Under the pieces are notes generated by a model. The model saw nothing but the letters and a program-made list of their open reading frames with translations. It was not told the origin of the DNA and ran no database searches. A DNA stretch of 64,000 bases, from NCBI GenBank assembly GCA_000507305.1, contig DF239126.1:186001-250000 (forward strand), written 5' to 3'. Position 1 is the first letter of the stretch, and every line of letters begins with the position of its first letter. Source of the DNA: Breviolum minutum Mf 1.05b.01. Taxonomy: Eukaryota > Sar > Dinophyceae > Suessiales > Symbiodiniaceae. Below are positions 54,209-64,000 of this stretch, in pieces. Both the position numbers and the translations under genes were made by a program.

Positions 54209-56584
54209 ATGGAAGGTGCTGGTGGTAGCCCTACGGGCAGTCAAGCTGGTCAAATGGATGGTGCAACAATAGCGTTGCGTATGGTGCAAGCTGCTGAGGC
54301 AGCTGCTGCTGCAGCAGTGGCGACTCGACCAGACAGTGGCAAAGATGATTGGTACAAGATGCTGCCGAAACCTGGTGTCTTCGATCCTAAAGATAGGGTA
54401 GCTGAGTTGAGCAGTTTTCGTGATTGGTGGTGGTCAGTTGAGCAATATCTAATGGCGGTTGATGCTGAGTTTCTTTCACATTTCGATGTTTTGCGTCAGA
54501 ACTTGGATACACCCATTGTCGTTAGTTCACTGACAGCCGATCAGAAACGAAGGGGGACATTTTTATATGGTCTTCTTGCAAGTCTGTTACGAAACAGGCC
54601 TCTTTTGATGCTGAAAGGTGTGGATCGTGGAAATGGTTTTGAGGCAGTTCGTCAACTTTTCAAAACATGTCAGCCGAGTAGCAGAAACCGTGCCTTAGGT
54701 CTTCTTCATATTTTGATGCGGTGGCCTGAGTTTGAGATGAAATCTGCAATGCTTCCTCAAATCCTCAAGCTTGAAGATTCTTTCAGGGAGTATGAGAGAA
54801 TAGGTGGTGTGTTGAGTGGTGAGTTGAAATTTGCAATTTTGATGAAGAGCATTGGTGGACAATTGAAGACTTATTTGAACATGACAATTCAAGATTCCAC
54901 TACGTATGATGCGCTTCGTGAGTCAATTCTGCAATATGATCAAGCAACAATCAAGTGGTCGAGCACTATGGCGCTTGGCAGCAATTCTGTGGTGGCCAAC
55001 GATGGTCCGGCTCCCATGGAGGTCGATCGGATTTGGAAAGGAAAAGGACAAGGAAAGTACAAAGGAAAGCATGACAAAGGAAAAGGAGACGAGAAAGGCT
55101 GGAAAGGAAAGGGCAAGAGCGACAACAAAGGTGGCAAGGGCTTCAAAGGCTCTTGGAACAATGGTGGTTGGAACCAAGGCAAAGGGTCTTGGAATCAGAA
55201 TTCGCAAAACCAAAATGCTGATGGAAAGTCTGGAAAGTCCTCCCCGAAGGGGAAAGGAAAATCTGGAAAGAGCAAGGGTGCTTGCTTCAAGTGCGGGAAG
55301 TTTGGTCACATGGCAAAAGAATGCCGTGTTCGATTTGTTGAGGAGGCAGACGATTCATGTGGTGACCATGCTGCATCGAGTTCAACAACGAATGCAACAG
55401 GTGCAGCAAATACAAGCAATAGCTCAGGTGGTGGCAAAGTTAGTCGAGTGTCATTGCATGAGCATTCCACTTCGTCGTCCTCATGTCCTCAGTATTTCTT
55501 TGACTTGTCGGTTTGCAGTGATTTTTCACGATTGAGTGTAAACGCTGTTTCTGAAGTGGTCGAAGTTTTCAAGTGTGATGACGGCCATGATCATTTCGAC
55601 TTGCTTGATCCTGAAACCAGCTCAGATGCATCAGGCGGGTCGATTGATTGTGGCGATTTACAACATTGTTTGCAGACAGTTGGTGATGAGTGCTTTCAAG
55701 ATTCGTTGCATTGTTCGGATGAGTGTATGCATTCTTCAACCAACAACATTGAGTTTATTTCATGTCCTTCGTCAACATGTTGTTGTGAATATAGTTTATG
55801 TACATTGTGCAAGTTGGATGATTGTGATCATTTCAACCATATTGTGTCATTGAGCAATGGCTTCAACATGTATGAACGAGTTCTATCACCTCGAGGCGCC
55901 TGGAATATGATTCGACGTTTTGATGATTCATCTTGTTTCAAATTGAACTGTTGCAAGAGTGATGCATTTGAGAGTTTTGCATTGGATGTCAGAGCTGTCA
56001 GGTCTTGCTGTGATATCATTCTTGATTCAGGATCTGATGCAACAGTCATTCCAATTGGAATGGTTTCAGCAGGTGTTCCATCTGCCAATCAATCGTCGTA
56101 TCTTCGTGATGCTCAAGGTGCCAAGATTGATACTGAAGGTGTTAGAGATGTTTCAATTGTGTTGACTGCAGTTGATGGAAGTGAGATTGTTTTGCAAGAT
56201 AAAGCCCATGTGAGTAGTAGAGTTGACATGCCTTTGATTTCTTATGGCAAGCTCTTGAGACATGGCTGGGGAATCGTTCCTGAAGATGGCAGATCCTTCT
56301 TGGTGCATTCCTCAGGTGCAAAAGTCGAATTGAGTTTCAAGCAGAATTCTTTGCTGATTTCAGGAGTTGTCAGAATGATTGCAGAAACAGTTAGGGTCAT
56401 TGACGTTGATGTCCCAAAGGCATGGCGTGATTTGAAGAATGGTTGGTACAAAACAAAAGATGGTTTTCCTTTGTGCTCATCACATGCAAGGCATTTTGTG
56501 GATGTTTTAAAAATCATACCATTGATGAATGGCCGTATCGAACAACTGTTGCATATCGTGATGGACAAGGATGGCAGGTCATAG
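54209..56584 (+). CDS. Copia-like Gag-protease
   Basis: ATG at 54209, 791 residues. An N-terminal Gag-like helical region (VFDPKDRVAELSSFRDWWWS) is followed by a long Lys/Gly-rich RNA-binding stretch and a CCHC zinc knuckle at about 360-373 (CFKCGKFGHMAKEC). An aspartic protease with the active-site triad in LDSGSDATVIP lies at about 604-614. The frame ends at 56584, but the integrase follows in the -1 frame from about 56512, with a 142-base overlap of open frames. Protein order Gag, PR, IN is that of Ty1/Copia elements. No 5' LTR was found upstream. Confidence 0.85.
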   Translation: MEGAGGSPTGSQAGQMDGATIALRMVQAAEAAAAAAVATRPDSGKDDWYKMLPKPGVFDPKDRVAELSSFRDWWWSVEQYLMAVDAEFLSHFDVLRQNLDTPIVVSSLTADQKRRGTFLYGLLASLLRNRPLLMLKGVDRGNGFEAVRQLFKTCQPSSRNRALGLLHILMRWPEFEMKSAMLPQILKLEDSFREYERIGGVLSGELKFAILMKSIGGQLKTYLNMTIQDSTTYDALRESILQYDQATIKWSSTMALGSNSVVANDGPAPMEVDRIWKGKGQGKYKGKHDKGKGDEKGWKGKGKSDNKGGKGFKGSWNNGGWNQGKGSWNQNSQNQNADGKSGKSSPKGKGKSGKSKGACFKCGKFGHMAKECRVRFVEEADDSCGDHAASSSTTNATGAANTSNSSGGGKVSRVSLHEHSTSSSSCPQYFFDLSVCSDFSRLSVNAVSEVVEVFKCDDGHDHFDLLDPETSSDASGGSIDCGDLQHCLQTVGDECFQDSLHCSDECMHSSTNNIEFISCPSSTCCCEYSLCTLCKLDDCDHFNHIVSLSNGFNMYERVLSPRGAWNMIRRFDDSSCFKLNCCKSDAFESFALDVRAVRSCCDIILDSGSDATVIPIGMVSAGVPSANQSSYLRDAQGAKIDTEGVRDVSIVLTAVDGSEIVLQDKAHVSSRVDMPLISYGKLLRHGWGIVPEDGRSFLVHSSGAKVELSFKQNSLLISGVVRMIAETVRVIDVDVPKAWRDLKNGWYKTKDGFPLCSSHARHFVDVLKIIPLMNGRIEQLLHIVMDKDGRS
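56506..56532 (+). promoter_or_regulatory. Candidate -1 ribosomal frameshift signal
   Basis: In the Gag frame the codons are GTT TTA AAA ATC, so positions 56506-56512 form the slippery heptamer T TTA AAA (X XXY YYZ). After a 6-base spacer, CCATT (56519-56523) pairs with AATGG (56528-56532) around a 4-base loop. A slip of -1 here reads straight into the integrase frame (KNHTIDEWPYRTT). The hairpin is short, so a pseudoknot with later sequence may be needed. A one-base deletion in the A run is the simple alternative. Confidence 0.5.
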
Positions 56585-58575
56585 AACTTTGCCAAAGTGT
56601 TTTCCAACTGGACGAGCGTGAGGCGCCACTTGAGGGTTTCAACAAGTTGATCACATTGCTGTCTAAGAATATCATTTCATTGGTCGATTTTGGAATGGTG
56701 ATGAACAGTTCCGTGACTCCTGACTTGCCTGGTTCGTCTGCTAGTGCACCTCCACAGCGTGATGTTGAGATGACTGGCGCATCAACGAGTGGTGCTGTGC
56801 ATGGACGAGGCGGGGGTCAGCAGCGTGAAGTAGGCGGGGCTCGTCAACAAGCAACAACAAATCGAAATGAGAACCCTGAAATAGCAAGGGCCGCCGTGCC
56901 CGTTTCGGAGCCTTCTAGTGGACCACGAGAAGTTCCAGTGATTCCTACAAGCATTGCTGTCGATGCATCTTCTGACAGGATGACAATTGCAGGTGTTGAT
57001 GTGACGAAAGATTCATCAATCGTTGTTCTTAAGGCGGCTTGTGAATATATGGCAGTGTCACAGTCTGGATCTAAGAGCAAACTTTGGAAGCGTTTGGTTT
57101 CAACAGTTGACAAACAAAAGATCCTCGAAGAGACACAGCTTGCAACAACATCTCTTGGTGAAGGGTTACGAAACCCTGTGGCAGTGCAGTTGGCTACACC
57201 TCCTTCAGACGAGCAGGTGCAGCTTCACATGTTGACTCACACACCATATGCAGCTTGGTGTGAGGCTTGTGTGAGTATGAAAGGAAAGCCGGATCGACAT
57301 GAAACAAATCCAACACGAGTCCGTGATCGTGAGATTCCTGTTTTGAGTTTTGATTTCTCTTCCACGGGTAAAAGCATGGACGATCAAAGTGGAGAAGATG
57401 GTTTGAAGCTTACAGCTTTGGTGGCTCATGATTCACATAGTGGCTCTTTAGCGTGTTTTCCTTTGAAAGGGAAGGATGATGCCAAGCATGCAGTTCATGA
57501 GATGGTGAAGTATTTGCAATACTTAGGGCATGGCGATGTGTGCCTTAGGTGTGATCAGGAACCAGCAATTTTGGTCGTGCAGTCTTTGCTTCAGAGAACG
57601 TGGCAACGCAAAGGATTTCGAGTGGTGATTGAAAATTCGAAGGTTCTTGACCATGGTGGCAATGCATTGGCTGAGAAATCAATTGATAGGATTCGAAGTA
57701 TGGCTGGTGTTCTTTTGAGACAACTTTCTACGAACATTGGTCATGAAATCCCGGCCAACCATCCTTTGTTTTCCTGGGCATTCAAACATGCAGGTTGGTT
57801 GATTGACAGGTTTGTCACGAAGGCAAACATGACGGCCTACGAGGTCATTCGTGGCCATGCATACAGAGGCAAGTTATGCCAGTATGGTGAACCAGTGATG
57901 TGTTATGTTGCTGACACGACGAAGCGGAAGGGTGATGCACGTTGGAAGCAAGGAATTTTTCTTGGCAAGGCATTGACAAATGACATGTTTGTGGTGCATT
58001 GTGATGGCAACATTAGATTGACAAGGTCAGTGAAAGCCATTTACAAAGATTGGAGTGAGCATATGGGTCTGTATCGGACAATTGTGGTACAGCCATGGCA
58101 CATTGAAGGAACCATTGGGAACAGGATAGATCCTGTTGGCAGTCGTAGCACTGGAGAGGCTTTACCTCTTGATGACGAACCTGGTGATGACTCTCCTGCA
58201 GAAGAGGTTTCGACAGAAGCCTTTGTTGGTGTGCCAGTTTCCCTTACTCCAATTCCTGAAGCCGAGAAGCGTATGAAAGCTCCACCTTCTACAGCAGTGG
58301 TAGCTAGCCCAGTGACTCCTTTCGTACCTCCAACTGTTCATGTTGAAGTACCTTTTGCTTCAAGTGGTGGTGCAGAAGATGTTGCTATGCCTTCGCCGGC
58401 ATTGACAGGTCCTCCAGCAGCAACTACTCCACTGGGAGATGACTCTGGAGATGAAGGTCGAGCTGAGCCTACAGCTAAACGTCAAAAGCTGTCAACCAGA
58501 CGTGTTGGTGGTGAAGAGTTGTGCCATATGGATGTCGAGTCGTATNNNNGCAGCAGAAACATGAACTGCTCGTAG
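56512..58575 (+). CDS. Copia-like integrase and C-terminal region (RT missing)
   Basis: In the -1 frame relative to Gag. A zinc-binding N terminus (HMLTHTPYAAWCEAC, an HHCC variant) is followed by the integrase core: Asp in VLSFDF (about 304, counted from 56443), Asp in LRCDQE (about 370), and Glu in GGNALAEKSIDR (about 411), a DDE triad. Then comes the YEVIRGHAYRGKLCQYGEP segment typical of Copia integrases and a proline-rich linker. The frame meets four Ns at 58546-58549 and stops soon after; reverse transcriptase and RNase H, which should follow in this family, are absent. Either the assembly collapsed here or the element has an internal deletion of roughly 2 kb. Confidence 0.8.
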   Translation, partial: NHTIDEWPYRTTVAYRDGQGWQVIELCQSVFQLDEREAPLEGFNKLITLLSKNIISLVDFGMVMNSSVTPDLPGSSASAPPQRDVEMTGASTSGAVHGRGGGQQREVGGARQQATTNRNENPEIARAAVPVSEPSSGPREVPVIPTSIAVDASSDRMTIAGVDVTKDSSIVVLKAACEYMAVSQSGSKSKLWKRLVSTVDKQKILEETQLATTSLGEGLRNPVAVQLATPPSDEQVQLHMLTHTPYAAWCEACVSMKGKPDRHETNPTRVRDREIPVLSFDFSSTGKSMDDQSGEDGLKLTALVAHDSHSGSLACFPLKGKDDAKHAVHEMVKYLQYLGHGDVCLRCDQEPAILVVQSLLQRTWQRKGFRVVIENSKVLDHGGNALAEKSIDRIRSMAGVLLRQLSTNIGHEIPANHPLFSWAFKHAGWLIDRFVTKANMTAYEVIRGHAYRGKLCQYGEPVMCYVADTTKRKGDARWKQGIFLGKALTNDMFVVHCDGNIRLTRSVKAIYKDWSEHMGLYRTIVVQPWHIEGTIGNRIDPVGSRSTGEALPLDDEPGDDSPAEEVSTEAFVGVPVSLTPIPEAEKRMKAPPSTAVVASPVTPFVPPTVHVEVPFASSGGAEDVAMPSPALTGPPAATTPLGDDSGDEGRAEPTAKRQKLSTRRVGGEELCHMDVESYXXSRNMNCS
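58546..58549. other. 4-N assembly gap
   Basis: Undetermined bases at the point where the reverse transcriptase region should begin. Confidence 0.95.
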
Positions 58576-58946
58576 ATGTTCCCCATTTGATGTGTCAAAA
58601 AAGGTGCGAAGCATTCGTTGTGACCAATTGTCAGTTTGTTTCTTGTGCAGTTGATGTCAAGTTGCATATCACTTGCGTTTATGAGTATATGCGTATGACT
58701 TATTGTATATATAGTTTGTATAGCGCTTTATATGTACTATATCTTCTCTATGCGTTTCGCGTGAGACGGTATATCTTAAATTTATCATTGCATTTGCCTA
58801 CAGACTTTGTCTGTGGTCTTTGTTTTTGTGTCATGCGGTTTGTAAACCTCAAAAATAATCTCATGCGTGGGAATGGAAAATCTAAACCAATAGATTGATG
58901 ACCGTCTGAGTTTCAAGCGCGCACGGCACCGGCATAAAAAAAAAAA
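58550..58946 (+). mobile_element. 3' end of the Copia-like element
   Basis: Short coding-like remnant after the gap (QKHELLVDVPHLMCQKRCEA), then T-rich non-coding DNA. A 32-bp block at 58897-58928, shared with 30551-30582, follows and an A11 run ends it. A transcript ending here, or a retroposed copy, would explain the A run. No LTR pair was recognised. Confidence 0.45.
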
Positions 58947-58984
58947 TGATTTTGCAACTTAAAATCGTTTTAGAAGCGCAAACT

Positions 58985-59245
58985 GCATTCAGTGTCACTT
59001 CGAGCGTCTCTGTCACAGAAGCGGCAATAGTTAGTGAAGTTGCAGCGTTACGTTTTCTTAGTGCGACTTAGAGCAGTTGGATTGGTGGTGGAGTGTTATG
59101 TATCGTGGCAGGCGCAAGATTTGGTGAAGTTGCAGTGACATTTTTTGTAGCAAGCGCAATAGTTGGTGAAGTTGGAATGATGTTGAGGTCATTTATTCTT
59201 CGCGGCAAACGCAAAATTTGGTCACATTGCTTGGCAGGCGTGTGG
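58985..59245. repeat. Diverged array of the 42-bp repeat family
   Basis: Units such as GTGGCAGGCGCAAGATTTGG followed by TGAAGTTGCAGTGAC recur about six times. They correspond base by base to the 42-bp units at 9268-9660 (GTGGCAGGTGCAGTACTTCG...), but are more diverged. Confidence 0.65.
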
Positions 59246-59249
59246 TGAT

Positions 59250-60360
59250 GTTGCAATGATGTTAGATTCCCCGTGCGAGCACAATCGGCAAAAATATTTG
59301 GGAAGGCAATGCTTTGGTTCTTATGGAAAGCTTTGAAAAAAATCTATTTGCGAGAGCGCAAGAACTGAAGAAATTAATGGAACGCAATCCAACTTGGTTG
59401 CCGCTCATTCTATCAACGCATCATTCGAGCAATCAAATGTGTGCAATTTTTCCAATACTTCAACATTTGAAGAGCATGAATCAGGTCTTTCCAAGTTAGG
59501 CATGTTTACCAATGGAAAAAACGTTCCTTGCATCGATGTTCCTTCAGCACGGAATGCTATGTATCAATGCTCGTTCCTCTTCTAATCGCCGCACGTTGCT
59601 TCACCAGTTGTGGTCATATTCTAGCTGGTTACATTTTGTGGCAGGTGCAGTATTTGAAGGTGCAGTGTACTTTTCGTGGTAGGCCCAATATTTTGTGAAA
59701 TTTGGAACGTTCTTTTCCAGCCACCACTAAGGTGTCTAGCTATTGGATACTTACCAAACTAGAAAAACGGCCAGACGCGGCTGCTGGTCCTACGAGACAG
59801 CAAAAATATGGTGACTTTCTTTGGTAAAGTTTGGCGCTATTCACGGAGGCAGGTTTGTTTTGCATCTTGAATCTGTTTGAAATTTCTTTTCAGCGCTTCA
59901 CGTTGGCTTCATCGGCTTCTGGGAAATTCTGGTTGATATGTCCTGCATTGGTGGTGTCATGTGGTGTCTCTGCGCTTTGTCGGCTGGCCTGTTGGCATGG
60001 TCTGACTCGCTCTTGGCCTCGGTACTTGGTGTGAAATGAATGGTCTGCGTTTACATCTCTTTGTGGACATGAATGGGTTTCCGCTCCATTCGATGTTGTT
60101 TGCTTCGGTTTGGATGCCTTTGTGTTGAGTTGCGGTTTCACAATTTGTGCGCTTGGTGTTATTCTTCTGGAATTACTGAGTCGTCATGAGCTGGTGAGAG
60201 GGGTGTGAGATTAGGTTTTGGCAATGGGGCATTTCAGTTTTGTTGTCTCATTTTTTTTGCAGTTGTGCTTGTTTGCTTGCGGAATTTGCCGGGGTCATTT
60301 TAGTTTGTATTTCAAAAATCGCAGCTATGAGAAAGTGCACTTCTGGTATATACTGATTGT
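59250..60360. other. No gene recognised outside the repeat units
   Basis: Short frames on both strands without motif. Confidence 0.4.
59637..59705. repeat. Two more units of the 42-bp repeat family
   Basis: GTGGCAGGTGCAGTATTTGA and GTGGTAGGCCCAATATTTTG are clear relatives of the 9.3-kb units, separated by the shared TGTACTTTTC segment. Confidence 0.6.
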
Positions 60361-60369
60361 GTGCAGTGT

Positions 60370-60504
60370 CGCACCTGCTGCGTGTGTGAGTCGGATTTCG
60401 CGGATGTTTGTGAATCTTGCAGATGCAGGGCCTCAGCCGATGTTGGCTGGAGGAGCGAACAAAAATTCTGCCTTTGGCGCTTGCTATTCGCTCGATGGTT
60501 TTTA
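60370..60504 (+). CDS. Possible exon, unknown product
   Basis: The plus strand reads RISRMFVNLADAGPQPMLAG and NKNSAFGACYSLDGF to a stop. Composition is protein-like and GC rises locally. No borders or family identified. Confidence 0.2.
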
Positions 60505-60829
60505 AAACCCCAATCCAATTAATGCATTAGCTGGAGACCACACCCCGAAGTTGTTTGATTGATACTGCGATAGCTACACAGTTGAACCTACCAAGATCAA
60601 ATAGTTTTAGGCAAACAAACTCTCAAGGAAATCCGACCAGACGACCGATATCAAAGACCGATGCATAAAGATGAAAAGTAGTAGCATCAGGTTGCCAAAC
60701 AAAAGTCCTCAACAATTTTGAGAGTGCGAGGAAACTATAGATTTGTTTTTCCGGGTTTTCCATCATTTGTGGATTTGTTCAATGGAGCGCAGTGGGTGAT
60801 ACTGTAAGTGATAAAATACAAAGACGAAC

Positions 60830-60870
60830 ATGTATATATATATATATGCATATATGATTATACATGCATA
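60830..60870. repeat. AT microsatellite
   Basis: TATA repeats with interruptions. Confidence 0.85.
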
Positions 60871-60970
60871 TGTTTTTTTAATCACGTTTCAACAATGCCA
60901 ACGAAATTGACTGCGAAAAAACCAATTGTGAACGGATAGTTTTTTTGGGTTGAAAACACCATGGATCGTT

Positions 60971-61339
60971 ATGTCTTTTTGTTTTGCATTCAGTTTTGCT
61001 ATGAGGGTAATTGCCCAAATTGGAGCAATTTCACTGGCATGTCATGTTGTCAGAAATGTTTTCAAACAAATTATTGGCCTTCCATGGCATGCAATTGATG
61101 CATCATGCGTCATTCTTAGTGCATTGATGGTGGCCAATGGCCATTTTCTAGGTTCAAGATCTGGGACCAACAAAATAGGTGATTTTGCAATCATTGGCAC
61201 GTTGAGGTATATGTTTATCTTTCCTTTGATTGCTTTATCGATCGCCCTTATGACATCATTATTGAAACACTTCACAAAAAGGATTGAACATTTGCACATT
61301 GCTTGCATGACAGTTGAGGGCCATGGATCAATGCGATGA
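60971..61339 (+). CDS. Possible multi-pass membrane protein, unknown
   Basis: From the ATG at 60971 the frame runs 122 codons to TGA. It has three hydrophobic stretches: one at the N terminus (MSFCFAFSFAMRVIAQIGAI), one near the middle (ASCVILSALMVANG) and one near the end (YMFIFPLIALSIALM), separated by polar loops. This could be a small membrane protein or an exon of a larger one. AT-rich DNA can mimic membrane segments, so the call is weak. No family recognised. Confidence 0.3.
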   Translation: MSFCFAFSFAMRVIAQIGAISLACHVVRNVFKQIIGLPWHAIDASCVILSALMVANGHFLGSRSGTNKIGDFAIIGTLRYMFIFPLIALSIALMTSLLKHFTKRIEHLHIACMTVEGHGSMR

Positions 61340-64000
61340 GGCAGGAGCTTAGCTTGCTTCTGTCCATCTGCAGATACATTATGTCTGGGCAATTTCCCTT
61401 TCTTTTTAGAATGCCGTTCCGTTCTTGAAAAGGGAGTGTTTCTCCATAGCTTCACTTGTTTCTTGAGATGGAAAAAAGAAAATGGACACTACCACGCCAC
61501 TGAAGTTTGTAAGAGCGACATGTTGGTTGCCCTCATACTACCATACTAAGTTTTGGTTTTGGGGTGGGTTTGTGCCACATTGAGGCTTCAAAAGGATCAT
61601 GTCGCCGCGGAACTTTGGAGGACTGCTTGACAATGTCTGTACAGTCTGTAGACGACGATGTCATGTGAAACTCTGACGACAGGAAGTTCCAACGCTTCGT
61701 GCTCCAGAGTCTCAAGAGGCCAGTGACTGTCAGTGTGCCAACGCATCGGTTTCCGTGATACAAACTGCCAGTTTCTCTCGCAGGGCAGTGACCACAACGT
61801 TTGGAAGGATGATAAAAGCTTCCAGGACACCGGGATTGGTGAGCAAAACGTAGATCTGTCAAGAGGCAAGAGCCCATATTGGAAAGCCTCAATTTTAAAA
61901 GTGTAGTTCTGTAGATGTTACACTTGTTGTTTTTTAGCATTGGTAGCGTGTTGGGAAAACAGTTTGAGCCACTGGCAAAGCCAAATCTCACTCGCAAAAT
62001 GTTGAAAGACTTACACGCCTTACACAGCCAAGATTCAGAAACAGACATGGAAACAAACACAGTGGCTGGAAAACACTACATTCAGGAATAAGACAAGTCT
62101 GTTTGCTTAGCCCATATTTATTCATACTTCTCATGCAAGTCGGCAAGAAAACGATTGCCCACCCACAACACAAGAAAACTTTTGATGGGCATGAACTTTA
62201 CGAGCCACTGTATGCAGATGAAACGCCAAGAGCACCAAAACAGCGAGGAGCCAGCCTACAAGATGAAACTAAATGACTAAATGAACAAAAACAACAAAGT
62301 CAAGTTTAGCAACTGCAAGAGATTTTGTGCAGGTTATCCTTGACTATGGCTATGTTGAAAAGACCCGACATTCTTTGGATAGCCAATTTTCCCAAGCAAA
62401 GTGAAAATACAAATATTCAAAACTCTGTTGAACTCTGTTGGTATCACAACTTCTTTATAGCCCGGATGGATTGCAACCTACTGAATCAGCCGCAGCAAAA
62501 GTTGATAGTTTCTAATCAAATCAGAAAGCTTAAGACAAATATTGCAGATGGAATTCACTATATGTTAACAGAGCCAATACGAACGAAGAAGAAGTTTATA
62601 GAGGAGCAAATGAAGAAGTAGGAGAAGCAGGAACCCGAATCATCCCTCTTAGCCGGGGTTTGCAACTGAAATGCATGAAACTCGGACGCATACGAAAACC
62701 TAGAAACCATCCCCGACCCAGGTTACATTTGCTACGTGAACGTCAATCCCACCGACAGTTGAAAAAAAGAAATGTTGGCAGACCCCGGCTCTGTCTCTGC
62801 TGGACACACGAAACTATGAAAATAGCATGGAACATAAGGCCGGACAACCCACCATGAGAAATGAGGATCGCATAAGATGGCACAGAGCGTTTGATTTGTT
62901 TGTTGCAGTTCCGGTCACCTACTCTTTTTCAAATCACAAAGACCTTTTGGCTTTTCGCAGCTTGGAAGAAAATTCATTGGGATGTTTGATGGATCAATTA
63001 TTGGTTTCCCTCATGTGCAACCTATGAACCCTTGTGTCCTTCAGGAGTTGATTGGTGACCTTGGCATCCTCCAGAAGCAGCTGAGCGAGGTCCGCCTTTT
63101 GTGTTGTGAATTTCTGGTTGTGAAATCTATTGCATCGCTGTGATTGTAAGATATCGCAACGATGAAACAATTTTTTTGAATTCCCATTGATCTCTGTGTT
63201 TCAAAGAGGCCCATGAGCGAGCTTTGAATGCACAAGAAAAGCGAACGACTCCAAGGCCACAGAGCCTGCAGGCGAGGGCAGGAAAATCTTGTTGACAAGG
63301 CCTTTAGGTGGCATGACGATGCCTATGCCATTTCTTGCTATGTGACTTTCACATCTCGTAATACGCTTTGACACATGTATCGGATGTATCGCTTGTTGCA
63401 TGACCCTTGCAGTGGCAGGATGTGCCTTCACCGCTGAACGATGCAGAGCTCCTGGATCTGCCACACTCAGAAAGCAGGAGCGAAGAAAGCTTTTTTCATT
63501 TCTTACTTTTCCAAAATACATAAAATACATAAAATACATAAAATTGTGCCCATCTTGCGGTTCGGGTTTCCTTTCCAAGACTTTTTTGGAAGCACAAAGA
63601 TATCCGAGGAAGACCTTGCCTGCTCTTGGCCGAATGAGCCCGCAAAGCCCGACTTTTCGACACTCTGAGTATGGGAGCATAGGGGAGCATAGCTGAATTT
63701 GGGTTTGTCGCTTTGGACTTTTGGAAGATTCTTGAAAGCTGGTCTTGGATCGATTTCATAAATTTCTTTGGAATTAAGAAACACCTTTTTGAATTGTGAC
63801 AGATTGTGACTGTAATGAAACTAGAACGCTTGTCCAAGGTCTCGGCTGTCTGAGAGTGGAATGCGTCTTGGTAGCATCAAAAGGTTGATTGCTTTAATCC
63901 CCAAGCCGCCATCGTCCAAGCCTCTAAGCCTCAAAGCTTCTCAACTTTACAGTGAGTGAATGGACAGACGCTCTGAATTTTCTTGCACCACATTGCATTC
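61340..64000. other. No gene recognised
   Basis: Short frames on both strands, some with mild protein-like character (for example minus strand near 61600-61860), but no motif or splice pair. A 9-bp unit TACATAAAA is repeated three times near 63515-63541. Confidence 0.4.

Noticed and set aside
54923-55309. Minus-strand frame opposite the Gag RNA-binding region
   Set aside because: Shadow of the Lys/Gly-rich Gag coding sequence, producing Pro/Phe/Leu-rich low-complexity peptide.
61533-62060. Minus-strand frame of 175 codons
   Set aside because: Composition is mixed, with no domain and no clear exon borders; the opposite strand is equally open in parts.

Overview
The window looks like nuclear DNA of a dinoflagellate, most likely a Symbiodiniaceae-type alga. 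Four things point there. (1) Coding pieces are split by introns whose acceptors are mostly AG|G and whose donors include non-GT forms; two introns in the methyltransferase gene fit a GA-AG and a GC-AG pair with codon phase kept. (2) The long same-strand exon run between 33 and 54 kb fits the unidirectional gene arrays known in dinoflagellates. (3) The retroelements are of kinds known in these algae: a tyrosine-recombinase element carrying a methylase-like domain, a Copia-like element and a LINE fragment. (4) One gene resembles a hAT-like, zinc-finger family that I recall as strongly expanded in dinoflagellates. No bacterial or organellar gene set is visible. Family assignments are from motifs read by eye; no search was run.

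Layout. 1-17 kb is gene-poor, repeat-rich DNA. It holds short foldback (MITE-like) elements at 1.8, 5.1, 13.5 and 14.0 kb, a large nested foldback of tandem repeats at 8.9-10.0 kb, a LINE endonuclease fragment beside a 170-N gap at 10.2 kb, and a few probable exons: minus strand at 5.9, 7.8-8.4 and 11.6 kb, plus strand at 16.1-17.15 kb. 17.3-25.5 kb (minus strand) is a YR retroelement: a broken tyrosine recombinase, a zinc-knuckle Gag-like protein, and a long polyprotein with methyltransferase-like, reverse transcriptase and RNase H domains. The Gag and Pol frames are the same and are separated by one UGA. 24.4-27.3 kb is bounded by about 330-350 bp inverted repeats and contains a 5'-truncated retrocopy with a 21-bp target duplication. 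27.4-33.3 kb is mostly unassigned, with small dispersed repeats.

33.4-40.0 kb (plus strand) is a multi-exon hAT-transposase-like gene ending in a PHD-like zinc finger. 41.5-46.5 kb is a C5-cytosine DNA methyltransferase with motifs I, IV, VI, VIII, IX and X and a PCNA-binding PIP box; a 30-bp minisatellite sits in one intron. 46.9-53.95 kb carries more plus-strand exons of unknown function, several lysine-rich. 54.2-58.9 kb is a Copia-like retrotransposon: Gag-protease in one frame and integrase in the -1 frame, with a textbook-looking slippery site at the overlap. Its reverse transcriptase region is missing at a 4-N gap. 59-64 kb is sparse, with a diverged copy of the 9-kb tandem repeat and one possible membrane-protein exon.

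Biologically, the window shows mobile DNA together with DNA methylation functions. One retroelement encodes its own methylase-like domain, and a transposase-like zinc-finger gene lies directly upstream of a PIP-box DNA methyltransferase. Whether that pair works together is inference.
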